Shown: positions 1 through 11,394 of the stretch, one piece after another | Layout: every line of letters begins with the position of its first letter | Position numbering within the stretch: the first letter of the stretch is position 1 | Assembly: GCA_029582165.1 (NCBI GenBank) | Contig: CM055882.1 | Coordinates: 11,612,001 to 11,676,000, forward strand | DNA length: 64,000 nt | From: Portulaca oleracea | Taxonomy: Eukaryota; Streptophyta; Magnoliopsida; Caryophyllales; Portulacaceae | Reading direction: 5' to 3' | Position numbers and translations under genes: made by a program | The notes under the pieces: model-generated | What the model saw: only the letters and a program-made list of their open reading frames with translations | The model's database searches: none | Told to the model about the DNA's origin: nothing

Positions 1-1875
1 TTCCGGAAACATAAGGTTTGCATCCATACGATATCGGGAGAGAGAAATATGAGGCTGTGTTCGAGGGCCGTCAACAAAGTTTCTGCCCAGAATTTATTTC
101 CTTAATTCTAACGTTAAGGTTACACTTTGATCTCGTAGGAGACTCTAATGAGGGGTCGACCTTTGTGTCATTGGTAAGATGGATTGAGTAGGTTTTCTAA
201 GTTGATTTAAGCTATGTTGGTGTTTGGGAATTACCTCCTAAAGGTTTAAGGAAATACTAGCAAACCATGGGGTAAAGTGATGAGGTTTTAGGTTCGTGTA
301 AGTGTTGTTGATGGCTAAGTCGTACTTTTAACTTCCTAACAAGTTTATGGGTCTTCCTCGATGCCTAAATAAACAAGGACCATCTCTTCTATGTATTCAA
401 TTCACCGGTCATCGGTTCGTAAACTTTCCAAAATTCATAACCATGTCCTTATCTAGTTACCGTCACTTGACAACGTTTCTTTCATGTTTTCAATAATCGA
501 ATAGCTTCTTTTCTTAAGCCTTCAAGGACTGCAATTCTATGCTCATCTAAGCTGGTTATTAAGGATGCTTTATACATCACAAGCTTTCTTTGATCCTATT
601 CAAATTTCGCCATAAGTTCGCCTAAATTTCCAAGCCGCATGATTAGTTTCAAGTGCTCTGCTTTTGTCCGGGCCTTTTTTCGAGCCCTTCCTTTCACTTT
701 TAGCCTTCGGGCCAGTTGACAAAGTTGTAGGGCGTGATTTTCCCTTTCCGAAAAGTACTCGTTTGCAAAAATCCGGGTTTTCTAGCTCAAGTTATCACCA
801 AATCTTTGATTGATCAAAAACTGAAATTTCTATTTTCTCATCCCTTTTAAGTTATCAAGTTTTAAGTACTTTCATCCTAGCTTGTAAATGCAAGGACTTT
901 ATTTAAATTCTCAATTTTCTTATGCTCTTATTATAGTTTCCAAGTCGCCCAAACCGTCCCAAGCTCGAGGCACGTCGCTAGACCTTTCTACTACCCAAGG
1001 TACGCAAATTGTCCAACGTTTAACATTTTTCTTATCATTCAGTATATATATATTATCATCATGTCAAAGCATTGACCTAATATCATTTATCACATTATTT
1101 TCAAAAGTGGTCCCGCCTTATTATATGCTAGCTAGTTACGTGATGTACTAGCCTTTTCTTTTAGATGCTCCTGATCAGAGTGTCCTAATGACCTGGCCAG
1201 TGTCGACTGCCTAGCAGTCACCCAATCCAAATCTAGATCGATTTGGGCATGCGCGTGTGTGAGGTGCTTTGCATCGATCGTAAGGGATATCACTCGTTTT
1301 CAATTATTACAAGTTTAACTCCTTTATGTATGTACATATTTATCTATGCAACAATCCAGTTCATTCATAGTTATTTCCCCTTCCCCATTTTCAAAATGTT
1401 TTTAAAACGCCGGCACTAGAAACCGTTTTCGTACGGTTGACGTGTTGGAGGTTTGTGTACCGAGTATTTCCCCACTCACTTTGCGTCTGTTTTCAATGTT
1501 TTATTTTAGGAGGTCCGAGCTCACAGGATAAAGCCAAGGCTAAGCAAAAGTATATTGTTCCATTCAAGGTCGTTTCTAAGGTGGTTGCTAGTCGATCCTC
1601 AAGCGCTTTTATGGGATTTGGAGACTTTTCTTTTCTCATGTTGGGAAATCTTTATATAAATGTTTAAAGGGTTGTTTATGTTGTATTTCAAAGTTTGGTA
1701 ATTGTTTTGTATGGGGTTAAGTATATTTTATTTTGGGTTATGTTTGGTGTTTGTGTTTGCCTTGTCCCGAGTGGGGACGGCGGTAATACCTCTACCCTGG
1801 TGTTCCGCTGCGCTAACCACAGGTTTAATTGATGGTTTAAGTTAATCTTGTGGTTAAGGGTTTTGGGGTGTTACA
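1..1875 (+). mobile_element. Probable decayed LTR-retrotransposon end
   Basis: No intact reading frame is visible in this stretch. It ends in GGGGTGTTACA at 1865-1875, which resembles the 3' terminus of many plant Gypsy-type LTRs, and the text before it is moderately GC-rich with restriction-like motifs unlike the AT-rich DNA that follows. The other end lies outside the window, so no paired LTR, primer site or target duplication can be shown. It could equally be another class of non-coding repeat. Confidence 0.3.
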
Positions 1876-3058
1876 TATGTAATCCTCATATTCTAGTGCA
1901 TCGATTCCGTGGTTTTTTTTCCTCCACTTTGGGTTTTTTCCATGTTAAATCTCTAGTGTCAATTTCTGATTTCTTTTCTGCTATTATTTCTCATTGTTTG
2001 TGGTTGCTTTGAGTGCTCTTCGATCCTATCACCCTCAACCCTCACCCCGACCAATTACCCACTACAGAGGGAAAATTTTCCCCCATCTCCATCCCTGTCG
2101 GGTATCCAAACCTAGATAACTAGGGAGAAGAAATTTATTTCTATTTTCATATAGTTTTTAACTAATTAAAATTACAAATCTACCCTAAATTTTATATTAT
2201 AAATATAATTTATGAAGGGTATTTATATATTTTAATAGAAATTGGGAATGGAGATACAAGGATTGTGACACAAGTAATTTTCTTCGATGAGGAAACAGGG
2301 ATGAGAATGGGTAAATTTTTGTCCCCATCCCTTCTCGTCCGTGCTATTTAAACCTATGTCCATCCCATCCCCATCTCCTACCAGGCGTAGATAGTTTACC
2401 CTAGAGTGGGGCGGGGCTCTAACTGGTATGGATTGGAGATTCCCCACTCAATGCCATCCCTACTCCTAAGTAACCATGATTTTAGTCCTCCTTACCCACA
2501 ATTAAATTGAAACTTCGGAAAAAGAAATTAATTAACTTTAATAGTTTAAATGGAAATTTAGTCAAATGATAGAAAAGGATTAGAATATTGATGAATCTAG
2601 AACTCCAGACTTAAGTGTTTCATAAACATTTATTGCAACTTTTTTCAAAAGATTGAAAGAATTTTAGACAAGTGAAAACTAGTCTACACCATGAGCAAAT
2701 TGGATTAATTATGTTAGTTAACATGATCAAACTAATTATGTTGTACATAAGTGTACGTCATTGAATTCATATCTCCAAATTCACAAACATTTATTTTATT
2801 TCATATATAGGTGCAACAAAACTCTCTCGATGTTCTATTTTTATTTTTATTTTTAAAAAAAAAAAAAGAAAACTCTCTATATATGAATATAAGCAACTGT
2901 AAGTTGAGCAAATCATACATTTCTAAGATGGGTACATGTAGCGCACATATATGAACTAACTAAAGATTTGCACAATTATTCCCTATATGAACCTACTATT
3001 TATTATTCTTGTAGATGCTCGATATGTATTTTAACCACCACTATTTATTATAGCATGA
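1876..3058. other. Intergenic, no gene seen
   Basis: No coding region recognised. Positions about 2050-2460 contain scattered runs of CCCCATCC-like text and may be a worn MITE, but no terminal inverted repeats or target duplication could be matched. The right part is AT-rich 3' flank of the glycine-rich protein gene read from the minus strand. Confidence 0.4.
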
Positions 3059-3065
3059 CACTTCT

Positions 3066-3413
3066 CTAATTTGGACCACCGCGACCCCCACCTCCGCCCC
3101 TACCACCTCCAAATCCTCTACCACTTCCATAACCGCCACCGCTTCCTCCACCAGATCCACTTCCACCAGCTCGACCACCGCCCGCATAGCCGGTTCCGTC
3201 ACCTGAACCTGCCCCAAAACCATAACCATCTCTCCGTCCTCCTCCACTCCCACTTCCACCGCCACCCCCACTACCGCCAAAACTTACCCCTAACAATGGC
3301 AGCACTTCTGACCCGGATTCAACAGAAGGTACCACCCTCGCACCATAAGCCTTACTCATCAAGATCATAAAAAAGGTGACAAATACAAGCAATATCATCC
3401 CAACTCGACCCAT
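3066..3413 (-). CDS. Secreted glycine-rich protein (copy A)
   Basis: A 115-residue protein starting MGRVGMILL. It has an N-terminal hydrophobic stretch of about 20 residues typical of a signal peptide (likely cleavage after AYGA), then a short spacer starting RVVP, then a Gly/Ser/Arg-rich tail made of GGSGSGGG-type runs. An ATG 33 bp further upstream would give 126 residues, but the paralogue at 5559-5900 also begins MGRV and the TATA box at 3484-3493 would place transcription start too close to the upstream ATG, so I chose 3413. Known glycine-rich proteins of this design are secreted and often go to the cell wall; the exact role is unknown. No intron is needed. The downstream neighbour at 5559 is a clear paralogue on the same strand. 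Confidence 0.75.
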   Translation of the reverse strand: MGRVGMILLVFVTFFMILMSKAYGARVVPSVESGSEVLPLLGVSFGGSGGGGGSGSGGGRRDGYGFGAGSGDGTGYAGGGRAGGSGSGGGSGGGYGSGRGFGGGRGGGGGRGGPN

Positions 3414-3483
3414 TTTTTTCATTGAAAAGAAGATGGAAATACACAAAAGCTAGCCGACTGGTATAGAAATATATTTGAGATGG

Positions 3484-3493
3484 CTATATATAG
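3484..3493 (-). promoter_or_regulatory. TATA box of glycine-rich protein A
   Basis: CTATATATAG on the minus strand, about 70 bp upstream of the chosen start codon, giving a predicted leader of about 40 nt. Confidence 0.6.
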
Positions 3494-3739
3494 GCACTTG
3501 TAGATAGGGTGTAACAAACTTGAGATATTGCACGGTCATGTATATTGGCCTCTTGTAAGAATGTCATTGTATTATTATTTGGTGGAGATTGGATGAACTT
3601 GAGTTCTTTTCCTAGGCGGCACCGTGTGGACTCTAGTAATAGGTGACAACAATAAACTCCGAGTTAGAATGCCAGTCTCCTGTCTGCTCGCTTTATTGCT
3701 AGCTAGCCCTACCGAATTGTAGCTGCTTTGTATTTAGGA

Positions 3740-3955
3740 TCGGCATTGTTATTTTCCACATTACCATACTTTACCACACTATTTATAAATTACCGCATCT
3801 TATTATATTACAACATACTTTACCACAACTATCATAATTTTCTCTATATTTTTCACTTTTCCCTCTCTTCATTTACAATACCAACTATTCTTACCGTATC
3901 ACAATATAACACACTTTTCACAATTTACTATACCGTACTGCAATATAGCACTGAT
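3740..3955 (-). mobile_element. Worn Tourist-like MITE relative
   Basis: The stretch repeats ACCACA/TACCG words that are the reverse complement of the GCGGTA/GTGGTG words of the MITEs at 4224-4448, 15728-15908 and 57460-57720, in a similar length. Its termini are too diverged to mark a target duplication. Boundaries are approximate. Confidence 0.3.
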
Positions 3956-4223
3956 GGTGTGGTGGATTGCAGTGTTGCAGGCATCGGCTCAGGCAGCCAG
4001 GAAATTGCCGAGTTAGTAAAATTTTAATTTATCTTAAACGCCATTATTACATGTATAAATGAATTCATAAAGTGAAAATTAAATATTTATCATGGTAATA
4101 TAAAAACGTTAAACATCTATAACATATATAAAATTTAGCATGCTCTTAGATACTATTTCATGAAAGAAAACAAGTAGAAGTCCACAATAAAAATCATGCT
4201 TTAGTCGTGACAAACTAGATTAA

Positions 4224-4448
4224 CCCTGTTCTTTTCTGCGGTATTTTGCGGTGTGGTGTGGTGGGGTGTAGTGGAATTGTGGTAGGTTATTGATATGTGA
4301 GGTAGGTGAGGAGAAAGAATGTAAAAAGTAGAGGAGAAAAGTGAAGAGAGAGAAGACTGAGGAGAGAGAAAAGTAATGATTTATGGCAAACTGCGGTGAG
4401 GTGTGGTAAACTGCGGTGAGGTGTGGTACCGCAGTATACAACAGGGCC
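4224..4448. mobile_element. Tourist-like MITE (PIF/Harbinger type), TSD TAA
   Basis: A 225-bp element with terminal inverted repeats: the left end CCCTGTTCTTTTCTGCGGTA pairs with the right end TACCGCAGTATACAACAGGG. It is flanked by the 3-bp direct repeat TAA (4221-4223 and 4449-4451), as expected for PIF/Harbinger. The left end lacks the two terminal G residues that the right end keeps (as CC). A close relative is at 57460-57720. Confidence 0.7.
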
Positions 4449-4640
4449 TAAAAAGGGGAGAAAACACATTATTTCTCAACAATTTAGATTATGACTTCGA
4501 ATTTTACGTTAATTGAAACCAATCTCTTTAAATTTGAAGTTAAGATTATTATAGTCCAACCCCTTATACCTTATTTATGCGGGATTTTAGAGTTTTAGTT
4601 TTGATTTTGGTTTTGATTTAGATTTAGATTCAAGGTTTTC

Positions 4641-4642
<2 letters not shown>

Positions 4643-4715
<73 letters not shown>
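4643..4715. repeat. (TA)n microsatellite
   Basis: About 36 uninterrupted TA units between the two glycine-rich protein genes. Confidence 0.95.
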
Positions 4716-4717
<2 letters not shown>

Positions 4718-5063
4718 ATTAGGCCTAAAAGCAACTATCAACCTAAAATAGTTTATCTAATTTTTGAAGGTTAGTTGGATATCACCCAAAAATTCAAATT
4801 CAATATTTCAAAAGTCACCTTGCCAAATAGAGTGTGAGGGTTCTGACTTATGAGGTAGGATTCTTACCTTTGAGTTAAATAAATTTAAACCAATTGATCC
4901 AATTATTTAAGATTTTAAATTTAATTACTACTAATTACAGCAATATGAAAAATAAGTAAAAGAGGTTTTAGAGATACATTTTAGTCCACTACAAATTAAA
5001 TTGAAAAAATTATTAAAACCATTTTTCAACCCATCTAAGTTAGTGACATTAATTCTATATTTA

Positions 5064-5390
5064 GGTTTCGTTTGGTCTTTGAAAAGTAGGATGGAAAGAA
5101 AAATTTTTGAAACATCACTAATTTTCCTTAGCTTGGCTTTATAAAGTTGGAGGAAGAAGAGTTAGATGGAAAACATAATGGAAAAGTTACATTGATTTTG
5201 CCATCAAGATTTTCCTTCCAAAGTTGAGAGAAAAGTGAGATGGAAATATGATAGGCTAGATGAGATGGTAGGATTAGGGAGGGAGAAAATCAAAGAATAT
5301 ATTGGTGGAGAACATGGAGGATCTTATACTAAATTAGTGAAGAGATAATAATTTTCTTTCCATTTCATTTTTCAAAGACCAAACGGAGCC
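5064..5390. mobile_element. Tourist-like MITE, TSD TTA
   Basis: The ends are inverted copies for about 35 bp: the left side carries CGTTTGGTCTTTGAAAA and the right side TTTTCAAAGACCAAACG. The direct repeat TTA flanks both sides (5061-5063, 5391-5393). It lies 3' of glycine-rich protein gene B. Confidence 0.75.
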
Positions 5391-5558
5391 TTAGGGACAA
5401 CAAAGTACATACGTTAACAAAAACGAAACTACATATATATCTTATTTTTCATAATAATACTAGGCACAAGTAGCTCATCTTGCTTTTGCCAAATTATTCA
5501 TTACATTACATTACATTACACAACTATTTCCTTCTTAATTGACTACTACATACTTGGT

Positions 5559-5900
5559 CTAATTATTATTGCCACCACGACCACCACCACGGCCAGCTCC
5601 AGCGCCACTACCACCCCTCTCACCGCCGCCACCACCACCACCACTTCCACTTCCACCAGCTCGGCCTCGACTTACAAAGCCCGAGCCTGAACCCGAGCCA
5701 GCCCCAAACCCAAAACCACCGCGGGGTCCGCCGCCACCGCCGCCTCCTCCACCACCACCTCCGCCGCCATAGTAAACCTGTAGGGACGGCGTCAAGGTTG
5801 ACGGTTTAGCCCCGGGGAGAATCCGAGCACCAAATGTTACATTGGCTAAGAGAACAACGGCAAAACCTGCTAGAGCTAGAAATATTGTCACACGACCCAT
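5559..5900 (-). CDS. Secreted glycine-rich protein (copy B)
   Basis: A 113-residue protein. Residues 1-24 form a hydrophobic signal peptide starting MGRVTIFLA and ending near FGA, then RILPG, then an almost pure glycine region with Pro, Arg, Phe and Ser interruptions, ending GGNNN. The start is fixed by a TATA-like box at 5951-5960 and by alignment with copy A (MGRV... then ARVVP versus ARILP). Single exon. The two copies are about 2.1 kb apart in the same orientation, consistent with tandem duplication followed by MITE insertion between them. Likely extracellular or cell-wall; no enzymatic motif. The proline-rich frame on the opposite strand is an artefact of GC-rich glycine codons. Confidence 0.75.
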   Translation of the reverse strand: MGRVTIFLALAGFAVVLLANVTFGARILPGAKPSTLTPSLQVYYGGGGGGGGGGGGGGPRGGFGFGAGSGSGSGFVSRGRAGGSGSGGGGGGGERGGSGAGAGRGGGRGGNNN

Positions 5901-5950
5901 TATTTTAGATAGACTTATAATAACATGAATGATTTCTCATATATGCATGG

Positions 5951-5960
5951 GTATTTATAT
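5951..5960 (-). promoter_or_regulatory. TATA box of glycine-rich protein B
   Basis: ATATAAATAC on the minus strand about 50 bp upstream of the start codon. Confidence 0.55.
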
Positions 5961-6423
5961 GCCAAGGCTGTTGTGGAGATCGAGGTGTAACAGCGTTGGG
6001 TTATATACCTCATGTATAGTCGTTATCAACTAGATATCTACGTACTTTCTGCCTCTTTTTTTTTTTTTTTTAAAGTTATTCGATTATAGCTCAATAAAAT
6101 GTTAAAATAAATGTGAGGTATAGATGTAAGAAGCCTCAAACAGCACCAGCAATGTGTACACCTATGGAGTTAGCGGGTGGTTGAGTTGTGAAAATAGGAC
6201 TATACCATCGGGAGTACCATCCTCCTATACATAGTCGGATCTAGGGCTATTGGCAGGGTGGCTATGGCCACCCTTAACTTAAAACAAATATATATTAAAT
6301 TTAATTCAATTTAAGTTAAAAATTATAGATAATATGTTTTCAAATAAGTGAAATGATGTATTGGACACATCTAATAAAAAGACCTAAATTCGCCACTGCT
6401 CCTATATTCTTGAAATGAACTTT

Positions 6424-6872
6424 CACTACTAAAAATATATGTATTGCCAACCACTTTTTTCCAACCAATTTAAAATGGTTGGAAAAACCAACTATTTTAG
6501 CAACCATTTGATATTCCAACTATTTTTCAAAAAATTTAGTGGAAAAAATGGTTGGAAATTCCAACCAATTTTGCTAAAATTAGTTGGAAAATTTTCCTAC
6601 CATCCCTTTTCCTACTATTTGAAATTGGTTGGAAAAATGGTTAGTAATCCAATCCAACCATTTTTCCAACCATCTTCAAATAGTAGGAAAAAGGGTGGTA
6701 GGAAAATTTTCCAACCATTTTAGCAAAATTGGTTGGAATTTCCAACCATTTTTCCCACAAAATTTTTTGAAAAATAGTTGGAATATCAAATAGTTGCTAA
6801 AATGGTTGGTTTTTCCAACCATTTTAAATTGGTTGGAAAAATTGGTTGGTAATACACATATTTTTAGTAGTG
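6424..6872. mobile_element. Palindromic non-autonomous CACTA element, TSD TTT
   Basis: The termini read CACTACTAAAAATAT and its complement ATTTTTAGTAGTG, flanked by a 3-bp direct repeat TTT (6421-6423, 6873-6875), as in En/Spm (CACTA) elements. The whole 449 bp is an almost perfect inverted repeat centred near 6650, with arms of about 220 bp. The interior is built from repeated GGTTGGAAAAA and its complement, resembling the clustered subterminal motifs bound by CACTA transposases. There is no coding capacity. Relatives lie at 20812-21367, 37194-37504 and 41159-41364. Confidence 0.8.
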
Positions 6873-6879
6873 TTTGTGA

Positions 6880-7985
6880 GTATCTGGATATATTTTTATG
6901 AGCATATCTCATAAATTTATGAGCATACAATTTTTGTTCTTGAACCCCCCAACATAGACACACACATATTTGTAACTTTGAGTTCATAATTTATATATCA
7001 CTATACGTTTATAACTTTATATATTTATAAGTTTACAATTTTCATTTTATAGACATGTGTATGTGCACTTGTTAATTTTATGAATATGCTCATAAATTTA
7101 TACATATGTGCTCATAAAATTATACATTTATGCTCATAAAATCCATTTAGGGAGCACAAGAGCATTGTACTCAAGTGAGTATAATATTAGTTCTGCTTTA
7201 GTCGAAAGGTGGCCCGCCAAAAATTATACTCCAAAGAGTACCAATTAATAATTATCATCATGGTAATTAAGTGTGGATCGCATGCTCTCTTGCCACATAT
7301 GTTGCTATATTAGAGGCCTAAATTAAAGATAATTTTATCCTTTAACACGGCTCTTCACTTAAATTAAATACCTTTGACACTTGAAATGTGAATGTTGTAG
7401 AAAGTCCTTTAATCTTGTACAAATAAAAATACAAAAAGAGTTGTTGATATTTAAACCTTAAAATCTTGCTTATAAAGATTCTAATAACATGTGGAATCGT
7501 TGCGTCCTATAAACTCTAAACTTTAGTTAATGTTTATAAGCATTAAATTACGAATTCAAATTAGGAAATTTACGTTTGCATAAGGGCAATCACTTTCAAA
7601 TTGAGATTTGGCTAAAATTTGTAAATAGTATATTGGGACAAAATGGAATGTGAAAACTACGTCCGAATATCCAAATGTTTGCCAAGGCAATCATGAAAGA
7701 GTTCACCGAAAGACATGGATGTTGATGGGAATACTGTAGGTAGGTTCATTAATATCTGTGTGCCCCCTTGTACTTAATGTTGTTTTTATGAGTCAATTGT
7801 TCATTTCCAAGGCGGTCTGTTTTGGATGCTAGCCGATGGATAATATCACCTATGTTATGTATGAATTCCCTGCATAAACTGCAAACAAATTTTATGAGCT
7901 TGTCCCTTCACTTTATTGCTACCAATTCTGTCGACTACAGAGTCTAAACTACTTGTGTAGAACATGCCATGCCCTGACAAATTGT
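6880..7985. other. Intergenic AT-rich, no gene seen
   Basis: Positions 6880-7150 repeat the words TATGAGCATA and GCTCATAAA many times on both strands, a low-complexity patch. Nothing coding or structural was recognised in the remainder. Confidence 0.5.
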
Positions 7986-7989
7986 TCTT

Positions 7990-8385
7990 TTGGCCCTATT
8001 CCGTAAAATTAGTGTTTTAGTTAGTGGATACAGGTTTATGTAGCGGATAATGGTTTCAACAGCGGATAATGGTTTAAGTAGCGGATGGCGGATGATGCTT
8101 CAAATAAGAATTGTGTTCGGTAAATTTAGCGATTGAATTAACAGATTAATGTGAATTAACATAAAAGGATATCAATAATTCAAACGTAAAATTCTCAAAG
8201 GATATTTTTTAACAAAAAAATATGAGACGCTACTCCAAATACTAAACGTTAACTTTATTAACGTTTCACAAAACGCTTCTCAAAACGTTAACTTACCGAA
8301 CACTACAATTTATACAATTAGAATTTTGACTTGGTCAATACACGAAACGTTACCCCAAACGCTATTGCCGAACACGGCGACACTT
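7990..8385. mobile_element. Possible nested MITE pair
   Basis: The outer ends (CCTATTCCGTAAAATTAG near 7994 and GCTATTGCCGAACACGG near 8362-8378) and an inner pair (GTGTTCGGTAAATTTAGCG near 8113 and ACTTACCGAACAC near 8290) look like two related inverted-repeat elements, one inside the other. No target duplication could be confirmed. Class uncertain, perhaps hAT-like. Confidence 0.3.
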
Positions 8386-8570
8386 CCACAATCTCCAACA
8401 CATGGTAAATTACATCGTCTAAAATCAATTTTTGACCGTTGACTTAGTCATATAATGTGGATGGATAATTCATCGTGTTAAGATTATGCCCTAAAGGCTA
8501 AAATCGTCTGATTAATTAATTGGTATCTAAGTTTTATATAAGATGATTCCAACATAAATTTATTGTGAGA

Positions 8571-8855
8571 CATTACTAAAAACTTGTCGTATCGCCAACA
8601 GAAATTACGACGAGAAGGTATTCGTCGCTCAGTCCATGTTAAATTTAGGCTAAGTTGACAAAATTTTCATAAGAACGACGGACCTTGCGACTGAATTGGG
8701 TCCATCACACTGTTTTTGAAATCTCCAACCTGCAACTGAGTAAAATTCCACCGGAAAAAATTCTATCGTAAGGTCCGTCGCTCGGTCCAAAATTTCATCG
8801 CACCTTTGTTATTCCGTCATAATTTCCATTGCAATTCAGCAAGTTTTTAGTAGTG
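8571..8855. mobile_element. Small CACTA-like element, TSD AGA
   Basis: The left end CATTACTAAAAACTTG and the right end CAAGTTTTTAGTAGTG are inverted repeats, flanked by AGA on both sides (8568-8570, 8856-8858). The interior carries CGTCG/CCGTCG words and differs from the GGTTGG family. 285 bp, no coding capacity. Confidence 0.65.
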
Positions 8856-9227
8856 AGACTTACAATGTTATGGTGACTTTTATAAATATTGGGCTGACTA
8901 ATAATTTATCTGGGTTGACTTAGTTTGAAAAAAGTAATCCCTTGAAAAATTAGTAATCATATTCATATTATTCTAATATCATTTATTAGTTATAATAACA
9001 TATTTAAAAAGTCAGCATATAAGGAGTGTGTCTCACGATAGACTTATGAGAGACGATCTTATATTAGAATTTACGTTAATTTATTGACCGTACCTTTTTT
9101 TAAAAATTATTATAACATAAAATTATAATTTTGGTTTTATCATTTTGGTTTTTCAATTGCATTAAATTTACAAAATCCATCTAGGTTTAGATAGTCTTTT
9201 TTTTTACCAAATAACGAGTTTTACATA

Positions 9228-10545
9228 TATTTTTTTTTTCAGATAATTATGGGACAAACCCAATTTATTGGGCCACTAACAGGCCAAAATAAAAGTGCCA
9301 AAGCACAAGCACCCACTTGAGGGCAGTATATCAAACGTGCAAAACATAGCCCACAGCCTATCATGGGCCTGTTCCACATTACTACAATCCAATTGGCATA
9401 CTTTCAAAATGAAAAATGAAACATGAAATAACGGAGCTTGCCCTATGCATTTCAGTCGTTCAACAACAATAAACTGTGAAAACAGCTGTTGTTCTTCCAT
9501 GATGGCTTTGAAGCTTAAGACCTTCCATCCTATTGAAACATCATTGGAATCTCATGAAACTTCCTTGCAATTATATCTGCCGAATATGGGATTTCATTCT
9601 TCCATGATGTTGCCCAAATACCCACCCTCCTTTTAATGAGATCTACCACAGTTTCTCTGTTTGCATCCCTTCCCTCAAAAACCACCCCATTTCTATGTTT
9701 CCAAATTGTCCAAATAGTAGCAAATCCAGTGGTAATCCATAATTTCTTCCTGGTTTTGTTGTCTAATTTCACCTCTAGCCATTGCTTGAACCACTGCTTG
9801 ATCGTTCCAGCCACCGGTCTCAACATTCCCAGGTCCTTCATCACTGCTGTCCATATGGCTGCTGCAAATTCGCACGTCAACAGTACATGGTCTATATCCT
9901 CATTCTGCCTACCACATAATGGACAAATATTCAGCTCATCAGGCAGAATGCCTACCAAGTAAGGTCATCCAAATCATGATCTCCACTCAAGGGGGTGTTA
10001 ACTTCTTCCAAGCCTTGCAGACTATTGAGTCCACCTGAACACCCCCCCCCCCCTTGCTATTGTTTCTGCTGTTTTCATAATAGACTTGACACTGAATTCA
10101 TCTCCTCCAAGCCATACAACCTCATCATCCCCTTGAGTTGGGTATTGTTCTCTCAATTTTGCTGTCAAATCCATCTCTTCTCCCATCTCCTGTAATGTCA
10201 ATTCTCAGCACCAAGTTAGGCACCACCTCCAAATCCCCCCTTCAAACCAGCCCATGTCTCGAACAAGCCTCTGTTTTTGCGTTGATAGTCGATACAAGGC
10301 TGGGTAAATCTCTCTCAAAGGGCCTTGTTCCATCCAAAAATCATCCCAAAATCTAACTTTTTCACCCATACCCAATTTGATTTTCAGCTTTCCTCTAACT
10401 TCCTTCTGCAAGCTCCCTTCTTCTCTCCCAATCTTCTTAATTTCTCTCCATACCCCAGGTTCCTTTAATTCAAATGGATTGGGTAACTTTGCATTATCCC
10501 TTTCATGAATCGAGTTTATCACATTCCTCTATAGTACACTCTCCT
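9228..10545 (-). pseudogene. 5'-truncated LINE, ORF2 C-terminus with poly-A tail
   Basis: Read on the minus strand, a 10522-10205 segment carries RFWDDFW and LYRLS, typical of the region after the RT thumb in plant LINEs. A later segment (9958-9530) carries the reverse-transcriptase zinc-binding domain, CPLCGRQNEDIDHVLLTC, followed by IWTIWKHRN. The two are separated by frameshifts, one at a homopolymer run of C near 10028-10040, and an in-frame stop lies just upstream of 10522. The 3' untranslated part ends in a poly-A run (plus-strand T run near 9228-9238). This is a dead, 5'-truncated L1-type insertion. Confidence 0.75.
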
Positions 10546-10665
10546 GATACTATTCTAATACGCAAGGCATGTATATAAATTTAAATGAAATTCCATCCAA
10601 TTTTTTTAAAAGGTAAAGGAACAAATAAATATTTTTGGCAATCCTCCTGTTAAATGTTATACCTA

Positions 10666-11118
10666 GGGGCCGTTTGGCATGCAATGGGAATGAGAATGGG
10701 AATGTGAATTTATAATGAGACTGGGAATGAGAATTTATAATGGGAATGAGAATTAACATGTCTTTATGAATTACCAACTTTCTTGTTTGTTTTGTGGTAA
10801 TTCAATTGGGAATAGGATTAGGAATTAACACACATTGACAAAAATACCATTTTATTAATTTATGAATGTCGTAATAAATATGGGTTTTTATTTATTTTTT
10901 TAAATATGGGTAGTTTCTGTATTTAAGAGAGATTAATAAATTCCCAATGTCTATTACCACACCCCCCCATGGTGATAGATTCTTGGGAGTTCACCCTTCA
11001 TACTCCCATTCTCTTTCCCTTAATTTTTTTTTATTACCATGAAATAAACATGGTAATTGTATTCCCTACCCCTCTATTCCCCTTCCCAAGTACTAATTCT
11101 CATGAAACAAATAGCCCG
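10666..11118. mobile_element. Tourist-like MITE, TSD CTA
   Basis: Starts GGGGCCGTTTGGCATG with GGGAATGAGAATGGGAATG downstream and ends CATGAAACAAATAGCCCG. CTA flanks both ends (10663-10665, 11119-11121). 453 bp without coding capacity. Confidence 0.6.
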
Positions 11119-11394
11119 CTAAAGTATTTTCATATAAAATAAGAGGAAAAAAACCCTATAAAGGATTTAAGCCACACTATCAAAGACTCTATTGAAGGCT
11201 TAAACTTGGAAAGTCAGTTTACTACTTTGTTTCTTCCCGTTCATAAGCTTATCCAGTTGCAGTTCCTGTTCATAATTTTAGAATGAATATAGAATAAACT
11301 CAACTGTGCTCACCCGTAATTTAAAGGGTCTGGTTCCAATTGACTAAGGATTTAAAATTGTTCACTATTTAGCTATTACTTTTTTTCCCCTCAA

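Noticed and set aside
5569..5772. Long proline-rich frame on the plus strand
   Set aside because: It is the reverse complement of the glycine codons of the secreted protein at 5559-5900.
6424..6872. CRISPR-like array of regularly repeated GGTTGGAAAAA words
   Set aside because: Spacing is irregular, repeats are in both orientations, and the whole is a palindromic CACTA element in a plant genome.
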